The notes under the pieces were generated by a model. It worked only from the letters and a program-made list of their open reading frames with translations. It did not search any database and had not been told where the DNA came from. DNA of 64,000 nucleotides from Hoplostethus atlanticus (lineage: Eukaryota > Chordata > Actinopteri > Trachichthyiformes > Trachichthyidae): contig JAXDDX010000327.1 in NCBI GenBank assembly GCA_034670405.1, positions 62,001 through 126,000 of the forward strand. The letters are read 5' to 3'. Positions within the stretch are counted from its first letter, which is position 1; every line of letters starts with the position of its first letter. Shown piece by piece: positions 22,200-31,395 of this stretch. A program made the translations under genes and the position numbers.

Positions 22200-23178
22200 T
22201 AGGTCCGCTAGGAGGATGAACAGCGCTGTGGTCATTTTCCTTGTATCAGGTAGAGAAAGTTAACACCGTAGTTGAGTGGGGCTTCACAGTCAGCGGGTCT
22301 TTCGTCCACGTTTTGCCGCTCACACAACCGGCAACAAGGATTACGCTGTCTAACGTCCCCCCGTTCATTAGTGATGAGTTCCTCAGAAGGGAACTATCTA
22401 GACATGGGAAGATAGTCTCTCCAATAAAGAAGTCTCCTTTGGTGAAACATGTAGTGTCTCACAGAAGGAACCTTTACATGATCCTGAACAACAGGAGGAG
22501 TTGAATCTGAGGTTCCATGTGAAGGTAGATGAGTTCAAGTATGTGTTGTTTGCAACATCAGTGACCATGAGGTGTTTTGGTTGTGGGGCAGAGGGACACG
22601 TGGTCAGCTTGTCCTTCCAGGAAGGACCAGCAGACATCTGACCCAGGAGAGGGAACCAGTGGACAGAGCCAGGCTGGGACACGACCCAGTGCTGGAAGCT
22701 CTACTGGCCAGACCAGTGGACAGACAGATGGTGGCAGGGAGGAAAGGACAGGAAGGCTCAGGTGAGGAGGAGATACAGGAGACAACCAACAGTGGTGTGG
22801 GTGGTGGACAGGAGACAGGTAGCAGTATGGTGGGTGGTGGACAGGAGACAGGTAACAGTATGGTGGGTGGTGGACAGGAGACAGGTAGCAGTATGGTGGG
22901 TGGTGGACAGGAGACACTGAAACCTAAGACAGAGAATAAAAATGGTGCAGCCCAAGCTAAGAAGGTCCCGGCCGACAACAGCCAGACCAGAATATGAAGG
23001 GGGTGAAACTAGAGGAACACTTTCCAAACAAGGAAGTCTTCTGTAACTCAGCCAGGTTTTACATGAGAAACAGGAGGAATCTGGTTTCACCTAACAAAAA
23101 GGTATACAGGCTGAAGGTCAAGAGAGAACTCAAACATGACGATGGAAAAGCCAGTGAAACTCTTTTTATTGTTTGAGT
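22200..23178 (+). pseudogene. Tx1-like L1 ORF1 (RRM-like plus CCHC zinc knuckle), frameshifted
   Basis: The order matches ORF1 of Tx1-type L1 elements. First comes a nucleic-acid-binding part (ITLSNVPPFISDEFLRREL, VKHVVSHRRNLYMIL). After a frameshift near 22498 follow LRFHVKVDEFKYVLFAT and MRCFGCGAEGHVV, the start of a zinc knuckle. A Gly/Thr-rich linker is expanded by a 33-bp tandem repeat (22795-22920). The C-terminus FYMRNRRNLVSPNKKVYRL ends at a stop near 23176. Frameshifts make it non-functional. ORF2 follows within 40 bp. Confidence 0.75.
22795..22920. repeat. 33-bp tandem repeat inside Tx1 ORF1
   Basis: About four copies of 'gtatggtgggtggtggacag' + 'gagacaggtaaca'. The unit is a multiple of three, so it extends the linker frame (GGGQETGSSMV). 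Confidence 0.9.
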
Positions 23179-23214
23179 TGCTCTTTCTGTTTTTTACTTC
23201 TTTTCATCCCTCCA

Positions 23215-23490
23215 TGGACAATTTTAAAGTGGGAACTTTGAATGTGAATGGAGCGAGTTAAGTGAGGAAGCGGGGCATGACATTTGAGATGGTCAGACTG
23301 AAACACATTGATGTTCTCTTTCTACAAGAGACTCACAGTGACATGGACATGGGGGGTGATTTTAACTGCACTCAGAATGAAGTGTTGGATAGGAACCACA
23401 CTGAACCCCACCCAGCCTCACAGCATGCCCTTATACAGCTGGTTCACACACATGGCCTGGTGGATGTGTGGAGGAGGCTACACACCAACT
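23215..23490 (+). pseudogene. Tx1-like L1 ORF2, apurinic-type endonuclease 5' part (internally deleted)
   Basis: The frame starts MDNFKVGTLNVNGAS, then after a stop reads MTFEMVRLKHIDVLFLQETH, a large internal deletion, GGDFNCTQNEVLDRNH and QLVHTHGLVDVWRRLHTNC. These are the N, Q-E-T-H and G-D-F-N motifs of the APE-like endonuclease of L1/Tx1 elements. The frame breaks at about 23490, where foreign sequence begins. Its apparent continuation lies at 25800 (separate entry). Confidence 0.75.
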
Positions 23491-23895
23491 GTAAAGGGAA
23501 AGTAAAGTTGGACCCAGGTGCAGACACAAAGAGGCAGATAGTGTGTGAGTCCAAGACTTGGAGTGGAAAGAATGCAATATAGGCAACCACACCAGGCAAG
23601 GGTCGGGCAAGGCAGGGTAACCAGAATCAGAGGCAAACGAACCAGACAAGGATCAGGCAAAGCAGAGTCAGGCAGAACAGAGATCAGCTAACCGGGAGAC
23701 CAAGACATGAACCGTGAGAAAGTAGGGCATTTGACAATCTGGCAAACAAGAGTGGGAGACAGACTGGTATATACACACTGCTAGGGACTGATGGGAAATG
23801 GAGCACAGCTGATGAGGGGAGGAGCGAGGTTGATGTGGAACAGGTGAGTAGTGGCAGAAGACACTGGGAACCCTGGTGGGCATAACAGGTACCAC
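23490..23895 (-). mobile_element. LTR-like insertion, minus strand
   Basis: On the minus strand the segment begins TGTTATGCCC and carries 'gtgtatataccag' (TATA-like). It ends 'gtctgcacctgggtccaac', a phrase also seen near the 3' end of the solo LTR at 8130. It interrupts the Tx1 endonuclease frame. Boundaries and TSD were not resolved. Confidence 0.35.
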
Positions 23896-24171
23896 AGGAC
23901 CTGAAACAAAACAACACAGAACAGAGAGGAGACATCCGGGGGGTGTTCCACAAAGCAGGCTTAGAAAAGCGGCGATTAACCTCGCAAGCCTGGTTTGAAT
24001 TAACCTAACAAATCAATCGGGGCTAAAGCGGTTCCACGAAGCCCAAGTCAAGCTACCGTGATCGGGCTAAACCGAACCAGGCTCAAGCAATCCAGATAAT
24101 TGCGCGTGCACATTTATACGCAGTTTATTTAAGCAGCCTGAGAGGTCGATCATGGATCTGATCGATTCATC

Positions 24172-24344
24172 ATGGCGAAAAATGACGGTAAAGACAGAGC
24201 CGCAATGTTCACGGCCACTGAACAGCGACTTTTAGTGGAGGTCTATGGAGAATTCAGCCATATTACAATGAAAAGGGAAATATTTATTGCCATAAATAAA
24301 GGGAGAGAGAAAGATTGGCAACGAATTGCTGCTAGATTGAATGC
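24172..24344 (+). CDS. Harbinger Myb/SANT-like DNA-binding protein, first exon
   Basis: ATG at 24172 opens a 57-codon frame that ends at a consensus donor 'atgc|gtaagt' (24344/24345). It encodes AMFTATEQRLLVEVYGEFSH, then ITMKREIFIAINKGREKDW and QRIAARLNA. This is the helix-turn-helix pattern of the Myb/SANT-like (MADF-related) protein carried by PIF/Harbinger transposons, with the tryptophan at 'DWQRIA'. It would bind transposon ends with the transposase in the nucleus. No second exon was recognised downstream, so it is probably a relic. Confidence 0.55.
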
Positions 24345-24574
24345 GTAAGTAATTGTTGAATTAAAAACGAACAAATTGTATAGACCTTATTAAATATCAT
24401 GTGTTCCAACAATATTAAAGAACTGAAAAGCTGTGTTAAAAATATTATAAATGAAACCATGCCATATATGAAACCTCAAGACTGTAAATGTACTATCTAT
24501 CGCCATAAATGATGTAGTAAAGGCTGTACGTAAGGTTTCATCTTACTACATTACAATCATCGTACTGTACTGGA

Positions 24575-24645
24575 CCCTATATGGGGATCGAACTCACAAT
24601 CTTAAGACTGAGAGTCTCATGCTCTACTGACTGAGCTGTTTGGGC
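24575..24645 (-). pseudogene. tRNA-derived pseudogene (Lys-like)
   Basis: The minus strand reads GCCCAAACAGCTCAGTCAGT, then AGAGCATGAGA, loop CTCTCAG, TCTTA and GTTCGATCCCC. The A box (AGCTCAGTCAGTAGAGC) and B box (GTTCGATCC) are clear, and the stem TGAGA/TCTTA matches tRNA-Lys(CTT). The anticodon position reads CTC instead of CTT and the acceptor stem pairs poorly. It is best seen as a decayed tRNA copy or SINE head. Confidence 0.5.
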
Positions 24646-25324
24646 TGGTTCTTTCTTCTATTATATTTTTATGAAATCGGTTGTTTCCATCCTGGAAATT
24701 GATTGGCTGAAAGTGAGTTCTACAGTGACTGTAAATCCCATACAGTAACAGTGAATGCGTCTCCTAGCAACCGCGGAAACATCTTGACATATATTCAAGA
24801 TATTCAAGATACTTTATTATTTCAATGAATTTGTTAAATAAAAATAATTTAGAAAATAAAATAATATTGTGTCATCAAATAATTATTTCTATAAGTTGTA
24901 ACCGTTTTCTAAAAGCAATACGGCACTTGAGGTCCTGCTGGACACTCATGGTTAAATGGGGTTGCCTAGCAACGCTCTGAACCGTGACTGTATCCCCGAT
25001 ACAGCCTACATCATTTTATATTTTTTATTTTCTATTAACGTTACATTTTATGTCTGATAGTGTAGGTCTAGGGTAATAGTGTTGAACATTAGGATGGTGG
25101 AACCTTGTTTGAAAATCATTGCGTTTCAGTCGGATCAGTGTTACGGGAGTACTGATTAAGCTTCAACTGTGGTTTAGCCTGATATCTAGTTTGGAAGCAT
25201 AAGTTGCCACAGCAACTTGGCTTGAACTATGCTGAGCTTGCTTTGTGGAACCGAATAAACCTGAAAATGAGCCAGACTAAGTGAAATAAGCCTGGATAAG
25301 TGGTAAGCTCGCTTCGTGGAACAC

Positions 25325-25715
25325 CCCTCCGATCTGGATGTCCCACCATAATAAACTTTTATGCATTGTGTATACGCTGCTTGCCCAAACGCGGCATCTA
25401 TTGCACGCCCAACCGTCCTGGTAGGGGGATCCCTCTCTGAGTAGCCCCTCCCACTCTGAGTAGCCCCTCCCTCTCTGAGTAGCCCGTCCCTCTCTGAGTA
25501 GCCTCTCCCAAGGTTTCTCCCATTTTTTCCTAAAAGGTTTTGTGGGAGTTTTTCCTTGTCCTTTGTGAGGGTCTAAGGCTGGGGGATGTCGTGTACTAAC
25601 CATTTATTGTTTTCACATGTTGGGCACTGTGAAGCCCTTAGAGACTGTAACGGTGATGAAGGGCTGTACAAATAAATGTGATTTGATTTGATTTGACTAG
25701 GGGGACTGGGAAGAG
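25325..25715 (+). repeat. LINE/SINE 3' region with (GATTT)n tail
   Basis: 'ggtttctcccattttttcct...ggagtttttccttgtccttt...gtgagggtctaaggctggg...gaagcccttagagactgt' followed by (gattt)n at 25679-25696 is a common fish non-LTR 3' end. Its first 60 bp (gatctggatgtcccaccata...) recur at about 43990 and 48560. An internal 'ctctgagtagcccctccc' repeat occurs four times (25436-25510). Confidence 0.6.
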
Positions 25716-25799
25716 GATGGAGAGAGAGAAAGGGAGAGAGAGGAAGAGGAACTTGAGGCTGCAGGTGGGTCAGGAGGGATGGCAGGCGGGATGACAGCC

Positions 25800-25985
25800 T
25801 TCCTCATGACACCAATGACCAAGATTACACATGGTTCTCACATTAGAGATAATGTTATCTCCCTGGCTAGACTTGACCGTTTTTATTGTTTTAAACACCA
25901 TTTTAACATCTTTAAAACGTGCACAATAATGCCTGTTGGTTTTACGGATCACTCTCTAGTCGTATGTAATGTTCTGATCAGGAAT
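25800..25985 (+). pseudogene. Tx1-like L1 endonuclease, 3' part
   Basis: The frame reads SHIRDNVISLARLDRFYCFK, then HHFNIFKTCTIMPVGFTDHS and LVVCNVLIRN. The S-R-L-D-R-F and F-T-D-H-S motifs are the C-terminal catalytic D and H region of the APE-like endonuclease. It follows logically on the part that ends at 23490, so the 2.3 kb between are probably nested insertions. The frame ends at a (TA)n run at 25984. Confidence 0.7.
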
Positions 25986-26285
25986 ATATATATATATATT
26001 TTTTTTTACAATATGTTTATTGAGTTTTCAACATTTTAAACAAAAATATAAAACAAAAAAATGTATTATAAAAAAAGTCATAAAAAAATGAAGGAAAATA
26101 CCATTATGTATGCATATTTACAAATATCCAGTATCATAATAATACAAACATATACATGATACATACATATTATTGAACAAACAGTATTAAAGTGATTGAA
26201 AATGAATCAATTAAATTAACTGAACTCCCGTTACATAATTGGTGAAATAATATTAATGCCTATAATTGTGAAAGAGAGAAAAAAC

Positions 26286-26320
<35 letters not shown>

Positions 26321-26420
26321 CATAGAGGGTACATTACAATAGACGCATTTACAGCACTTAGATATTCATCACTTATATTGCACTACAGTCATCTGCAACA
26401 AAAAACTTAAATGACCTCAA
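25985..26420. repeat. AT-rich LINE 3' end (reversed) and (TA)n
   Basis: (TA)n at 25984-26000 and 26291-26318. 'atgtttattgagttttcaac' followed by A-rich sequence resembles a reversed L1/Tx1 3' terminus. No coding frame. Confidence 0.45.
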
Positions 26421-26589
26421 TTACAGAGGCTTTAAATATCCGGTGGCCCCCCAAAAGTCATATAAATCCCAAAGGATATATGTGAAACAATCTAATGAAT
26501 TCGTAGAATTAGAATTAAAATGTTTTGGTTGTGAATTAATAGTTAGGTTTGCTCTCTGCACCCCACACCTCCATCCATGAAAACAGCCA

Positions 26590-26940
26590 GTGATTGCCAG
26601 ACGCACCTACTCACTCACCTACCTACACATTATCAAAATTGTAAACCACATCCACTCAACCTCCAGTCTACAACACCGGCTCTTCAAAATGCTGCTTCAG
26701 GGGCAAGAAGCCGAATATGCAGACCTCTTGCAGCACAACGACGTCCAGTGGTTGAGCAGGGGGCGTGTTTTGGATCCTACGACTTGTGTCATGAGGTGGC
26801 TTTACTTCTCTCTTAACCAGAAATCCACCAGGGCAGACGAGTTAATCGACCTCTTGCAACACTGTGATTTCATGGCCCGTGTTGCTTTCTTATGCGACAT
26901 TACAACTCATCTAAACAAACTTACATTACATTACATTATT
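26590..26940 (+). pseudogene. hAT (Charlie/GTF2IRD2-like) transposase fragment
   Basis: The frame includes HRLFKMLLQGQEAEYADLLQ, HNDVQWLSRGRVLDPTTCVM and DFMARVAFLCDITTHLNKLT. 'Y.DLL.H..V.WLS.G.VL' and 'W...LAFL.DIT.HLN.LN' are hallmark phrases of hAT transposase C-terminal regions and of the domesticated GTF2IRD2/ZBED relatives. Substitutions and internal gaps suggest decay. It ends at a 'ttacattacatta' stretch, next to the Harbinger fragment. Confidence 0.7.
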
Positions 26941-27146
26941 TCATCAAGACATCTTAAGGCTAAAAGTAGCTCCCAACTTGCTGATTTAGGAGAAACTCTT
27001 AAAAATAATGGGTGTGTCAGTCCTAATTTTAGGACTCCTACATTTTTGGTCTAAGAGTATTTCACAAAACTCCTAAATCTGTGAAAAGTTAGGGGTAGTC
27101 AAGAGGACTCCTAAGTCACTAAGACCAAATCACAAACAATCCTAAA

Positions 27147-27475
27147 ATGGCTGCTGCTGGCAATCCGCCTCATAATCAAGTCAACATTTTAGAAACATTT
27201 AATGATACTGAGCTTTTAAAAAGGTATCGCCTTAATCGCGAGGGTATTATGATCGTAGTAGAGCTAGTCAGGGATGCAGTCACTTCACCAACAAACAGAA
27301 ACAACCCAATAACACTGGAGATCAAGATTGTGACAACTCTACGCTACTTGGCCACAGGGGAAATGCAGCTATGCAGCGCAGACGAACAAGGTATATCTCA
27401 GTCATCTGTCAGTAGAATATTACATCAAACAATAAATGCCCTCTCCAGCCCCGTTATGCTGGTGTCTGAGTGCCC
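27147..27475 (+). pseudogene. PIF/Harbinger (HARBI1-like) transposase N-terminal fragment
   Basis: The frame from the ATG at 27147 reads NILETFNDTELLKRYRLNRE, GIMIVVELVRDAVTSPTNRN, then LEIKIVTTLRYLATGEMQLC and EQGISQSSVSRILHQTINAL. 'F.D.EL..RYRL.R..I', 'LRYLATG..Q', 'G.SQ.SVSR' are diagnostic of Harbinger transposase N-termini. The DDE domain is missing, replaced about 27.5 kb by L2-derived repeat. The preceding 150 bp ('tcctaattttaggactccta') has small inverted units and may be the element's 5' end. Confidence 0.75.
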
Positions 27476-27554
27476 AAGGACACTGTACACCACTGAGGCA
27501 ATAGGCAATAGAGCCTTGGGTGCTGAGCCTCCTCCTAATAAATGCAATAACCCT

Positions 27555-28000
27555 AACCTCTTCAAGAAACACTACCCTGACCCTTCCTTTTCAAGAAAAA
27601 CTACCCTGACCCTTCATCTACCAGAAACACTACCCTGACCCTTCCTCTTCAAGAAACACTACCCTGACCCTTCCTCTTTAGAAACACTACCCTGACCCTT
27701 CCTCTTCAAGAAACACTACCCTGACTCTTCCTCTTCAAGAAACACTACCCTGACCCTTCCTCTTTAGAAACACTACCCTGACCCTTCCTCTTCAAGAAAC
27801 ACTACCCTGACCCTTCCTCTTCAATAAACACTACCCTGACCCTTCCTCTTTAAGAAACACTACCCTGACCCTTCCTCTTCAAGAAACACTACCCTGACTC
27901 TTCCTCTTTAGAAACACTACCCTGACCCTTCCTCTTCAAGAAACACTACCCTGACTCTTCCTCTTTAAGAAACACTACCCTGACCCTTCCTCTTAACACT
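27555..28000 (+). repeat. Minisatellite made from the last codons of an L2 ORF2
   Basis: About 14 tandem copies of 'cttcaagaaacactaccctg' + 'acccttcct' (29-30 bp). This is the same sequence that encodes the C-terminal FRKHYPDPSS of the L2 element at 41959-41985 and 58508-58535. The array is followed directly by normal L2 3' UTR sequence, so the expansion took place inside an L2 copy. Confidence 0.9.
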
Positions 28001-28215
28001 TGCCTATTTGTCTTCACTTATTTGTCTCATTTGTTTAATTAAAAAGTAGGTAGATAACTTATTGATCTTCTACCTCATCACTGGTTCTGCTCTTAGTTGC
28101 TTGTTTAGGAAGGAAATGCACTTCTGATTTCTGGTGACTAGTAGTTCTCTACTTATGTTGAATGCACTCATTGTAAGTCGCTTTGGATATTAGCTATTGC
28201 TATTGTGGACAGTTT
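28000..28215 (+). mobile_element. L2 3' UTR remnant
   Basis: 'ttgcctatttgtcttcactt...tagttgcttgtttaggaagg...tgtaagtcgctttggatatt' is collinear with the 3' UTR at 41990-42300 and 58540-58900. The final 'taatg' tail is lost. Confidence 0.8.
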
Positions 28216-28739
28216 CTAGATGCCATGGTGTCATGTTTCATATGTTAGTTAAAGAAGGAAAACTTCTTCTGTTGCTGGTATGCTTATTGGTAAAAATACA
28301 TTTTAAAAGGGAAGGAGATTGAAATGAAACGTTACTGCTATTGTGGACAATTATGCCATGATATGTAATATGGTGCTTACACCAGCAGAACAAATGATTG
28401 TGATATACTGTTGGTGGTGCTATTTGGTAAAAATAAAAGGAAAGAAGTCAATGTCATTACTGCTAATAGGTGATTTATCCACCGACCCTACATTCTGCAA
28501 AACTGGCACCTGGACAGAATTATTATTTTTTTTTTTATTTATCCTTTATTTAACCAGGGTAATCACATCATTATTTCAGTATTACTGTCCTATAATCTAC
28601 TTACCTGTACTATGACCCATACTATGACCCATGGTCAACAGGGACCACAAGGATGCCAACCTGTGACTTCAGGTTTAGATGAGTTAAGTTTGGGGACAAG
28701 GTGTTTTATGTCGCATAGAGCAGGAGGCACTGGCATTGT
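28216..28739. other. Intergenic, no gene seen
   Basis: The only recognisable item is 'tttatcctttatttaaccag' (28539-28558), a common reversed LINE/SINE terminus. Confidence 0.4.
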
Positions 28740-28945
28740 CTGGATAATATTGTCTTATGACAGGCCACTCCCCTCTCCCCCTTCTCTAGAGGAGGAGGGA
28801 CCCGCTGACAGGCCACTCCCCTCTACCCCTGCTCTAGAGGAGGAGGAGGGATCCGCTGACAGGCCCCTCCCCTCTCCCCTGCTCTAGGGGAGGTGGGACC
28901 AGCAGACAGGCCCCTCCCTCTCCTCCTCTCTAGGGGAGGAGGTGC
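28740..28945. repeat. Minisatellite, about 50-bp unit x4
   Basis: Units of 'gacaggccactcccctctcc' + 'cctgctctagaggaggaggg' + 'acccgct'. Each unit has a self-complementary core (cccctc...gagggg). Confidence 0.85.
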
Positions 28946-29709
28946 TGTGGTCCGACTGGCCTCCTATGTTTCAAAACCGTTTCCAGTTGCCTTTTAATAA
29001 TATTAGGGTGTTAGTAGGTTTGTCCATTTAAATGTTACACATTATATTATAGTTTGCGTAGCTCATCAGTTTATGTTAGTTTACTGCCTCATGTCATATA
29101 TGTGTTGATGTTTGGCCCCTGGTGGATGTGGAGTGCAGTTTGTGGTACCAGGATGTGGTACCAGCCCCGGCTGACGTGGGAACTATATAAACTATATACT
29201 CCAATCTATTTGGCCCCTGGACGATTGAGGACACTGACATATGACCTGCACTATATACACTGAACTATAGCGGCCCTGGCTGAACAGGATATTGAACTAT
29301 TTGACTGAACTATATACACAGTAGTATATGGCCCGCTCTATACTTTGTCCTGTTATCTATTACATGCCTAGCCGTCCTGTTGGGAGGAGCCTCTTTAAAT
29401 TGCCCCGCCCAAGGTTGGCCCTCCACATGCGTTGAGTCTGATTGGACAAGCAGGCAACATATATAATAAATAATTGAATAATAGCAATAATAATAATGAA
29501 TAATCGACAGGAAACTGTTTACTGAAGCTGACAGGTGTTTAATTCATCAGTGTAAATGGTGTAGGTGGCAGTGATGTTCTGTGTGGTGGAGATGGTTAAT
29601 TCAGCAGTGAATGTGTTTGTGCAAGCAATGTGTGTGGTGGCGATGGTGTTGTGTGTTGTTAAATTCATCAGTGACTGTTCCGTTGTAGGGTGTGGTGTTA
29701 ATCATCCAA
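28946..29709. other. Properdin 3' flank / intergenic
   Basis: On the minus strand an ATTAAA polyadenylation-like signal lies at 29543-29538, about 170 nt after the properdin stop. 'aattcatcagtg' occurs three times at 29520-29690. No other gene seen. Confidence 0.35.
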
Positions 29710-29848
29710 TCAATCATCCCTTTGAGGGCAGGCAGGCACGTTGAGGCAGGACTGGATTTCGGACGTCTCGTTTCTGGGCAGCCAGCTGCAGATGGCTGTC
29801 GGCTTACCGAAGAATGTCGCTTTCTTCTTCTCGCGACCAATGGTACGC
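29710..29848 (-). CDS. cfp: Properdin exon 11: second half of TSR6 and stop
   Basis: The acceptor 'ttccag|g' follows (GT)n. Encodes RTIGREKKKATFFGKPTAIC to LNVPACPQRDD, stop at 29710-29712. It matches the properdin C-terminus (NVTFWGRPLPRC...CLHVPAC). An N-E-T sequon is present. Confidence 0.93.
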
Positions 29849-29852
29849 CTGG

Positions 29853-29908
<56 letters not shown>

Positions 29909-30787
29909 AAGAGAATGATACTGCATGTTAGAACATTACTTGTGTTGTTCCGCTGGGAGCTGACCAGTACAACCAGTCCTCTGCTGGTTCCACTGGTTCT
30001 GAATGACGGTATCCATGGTAACAACAGATGGCGGGGATATGTACTGCTGGATGTTAGACAGTTAATCAATTAGTTAGTCAGTGAGCTGGTTAGCTGGGTG
30101 GGTAGTTAGCTGGTTGGTTAGTTAGCTGGTTGGTCAGTTATCTGGTTTGTTAGTCTGTCAGCCAGTGAGCTGATTAGCTGGGTGGTTAGTTATCTGGTTG
30201 TTCAGTTAGCTGGTTGGTTGGTTGGTTGGTTAGATAGCTGGTTGGTTAGTTAACTGGTTTGTTAGTTAGTTTGTCAGTCAGTGAGCTGCTCATATGATTG
30301 GGTAGTTAGCTGGTTGGTTAGTTAGTCAGCCAATGAGCTGGTTAGTTGGTTGGTTAGATAGCTGGTTGGTTAGTTAGCTGGGTGGTTAGCTAGTCAGCCA
30401 ATGAGCTGGTTAGTTGGTTGGTTAGATAGCTGGTTGGTTAGTTATCTGGTTGGTTGGTTAGTTAGTAGTGGTGACTTACGGGTACTTTGACAGATCGGGG
30501 TCACAGATCCTCATCCTGAGCCTCCTGGAGTTTCCTCCGCAGGATGGATTACACAAACTCCAGTCTGACCAGCCGACCCAGCGACCAGGTACTGGAATTC
30601 AGACAGACAGGCAGGCAGACAGACAGACAGACCGACAGACCGACAGACCAACAGACAGACCGACCGACCGACAGGCAGACAGGCAGACAGAAAGACCGAC
30701 AGACAGACAGACAGACCAACAGATGCACACACACACACATACAACATATACACAAGTGTAAGTGTATATCTGTCTGTGTGTATGTAT

Positions 30788-30865
<78 letters not shown>

Positions 30866-31128
30866 CCCACGTTCACAGCGAGTGATGTCAAAGCAGACCC
30901 GTCTGTCTGTCAGGTTGTCTCCGGTGCAGATGGAGCCGTTGTGAGCGAGGAACTGACAGCGACGGTCGCGTTTCTGACTGCCGCCGAGCAGACGACAGCG
31001 GATTTCCCTGGTAGGGGTCAGATGTTTACACTGTCCCCATGACGACCACTCTGACCACACCCCATCCACTGCAGACACACAGACAGACAGGATGTTTACA
31101 CTGTCCCTGTGTGTGAGTGTGTGTGTGT

Positions 31129-31166
<38 letters not shown>

Positions 31167-31355
31167 ACCTGGACAGTGCACGTTGGTCTTACAGATGCTG
31201 GTTCGACTCTCAGCTCCAGCACATGACTGACCACCATGTTTGGGGGCGGGACTGTCACATTTCCTGATCGACTGCTGAAGCCCCACCCCACAGGAAACAG
31301 AACAGGAAGTGAAGGGACCCCAAGACCCCCAACCCCCATCCACTGGTCGAGAGAC

Positions 31356-31395
<40 letters not shown>

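Larger units (their letters stand above)
23937..25328 (+). mobile_element. PIF/Harbinger-type element with Myb-like exon
   Basis: The left end GGGGTGTTCCACAAAGCAGG is matched by the inverted right end GGGGTGTTCCACGAAGCGAG (25328 downward). The same 'cttgg/ttagcc' sub-terminal sequence appears at both ends. The interior contains one exon of a Myb/SANT-like protein (24172-24344), the usual second gene of Harbinger elements. The transposase gene itself is missing. A tRNA-like pseudogene and AT-rich sequence fill the rest. The 3-bp TSD was not clear. Confidence 0.65.

Noticed and set aside
22572-22997. Gly/Gln-rich 141-codon frame as an independent gene
   Set aside because: It lies inside the Tx1-like ORF1 and reflects its 33-bp tandem linker repeat.
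24575-24645. Functional tRNA gene
   Set aside because: A and B boxes are present, but the acceptor stem does not pair properly and the anticodon loop is altered. Called a tRNA-derived pseudogene instead.
30599-31357. A single 252-codon frame read through properdin exons 9 and 8 region
   Set aside because: It mixes coding exon sequence with (CA)n intron read in frame. The splice sites show that the real exons are much shorter.
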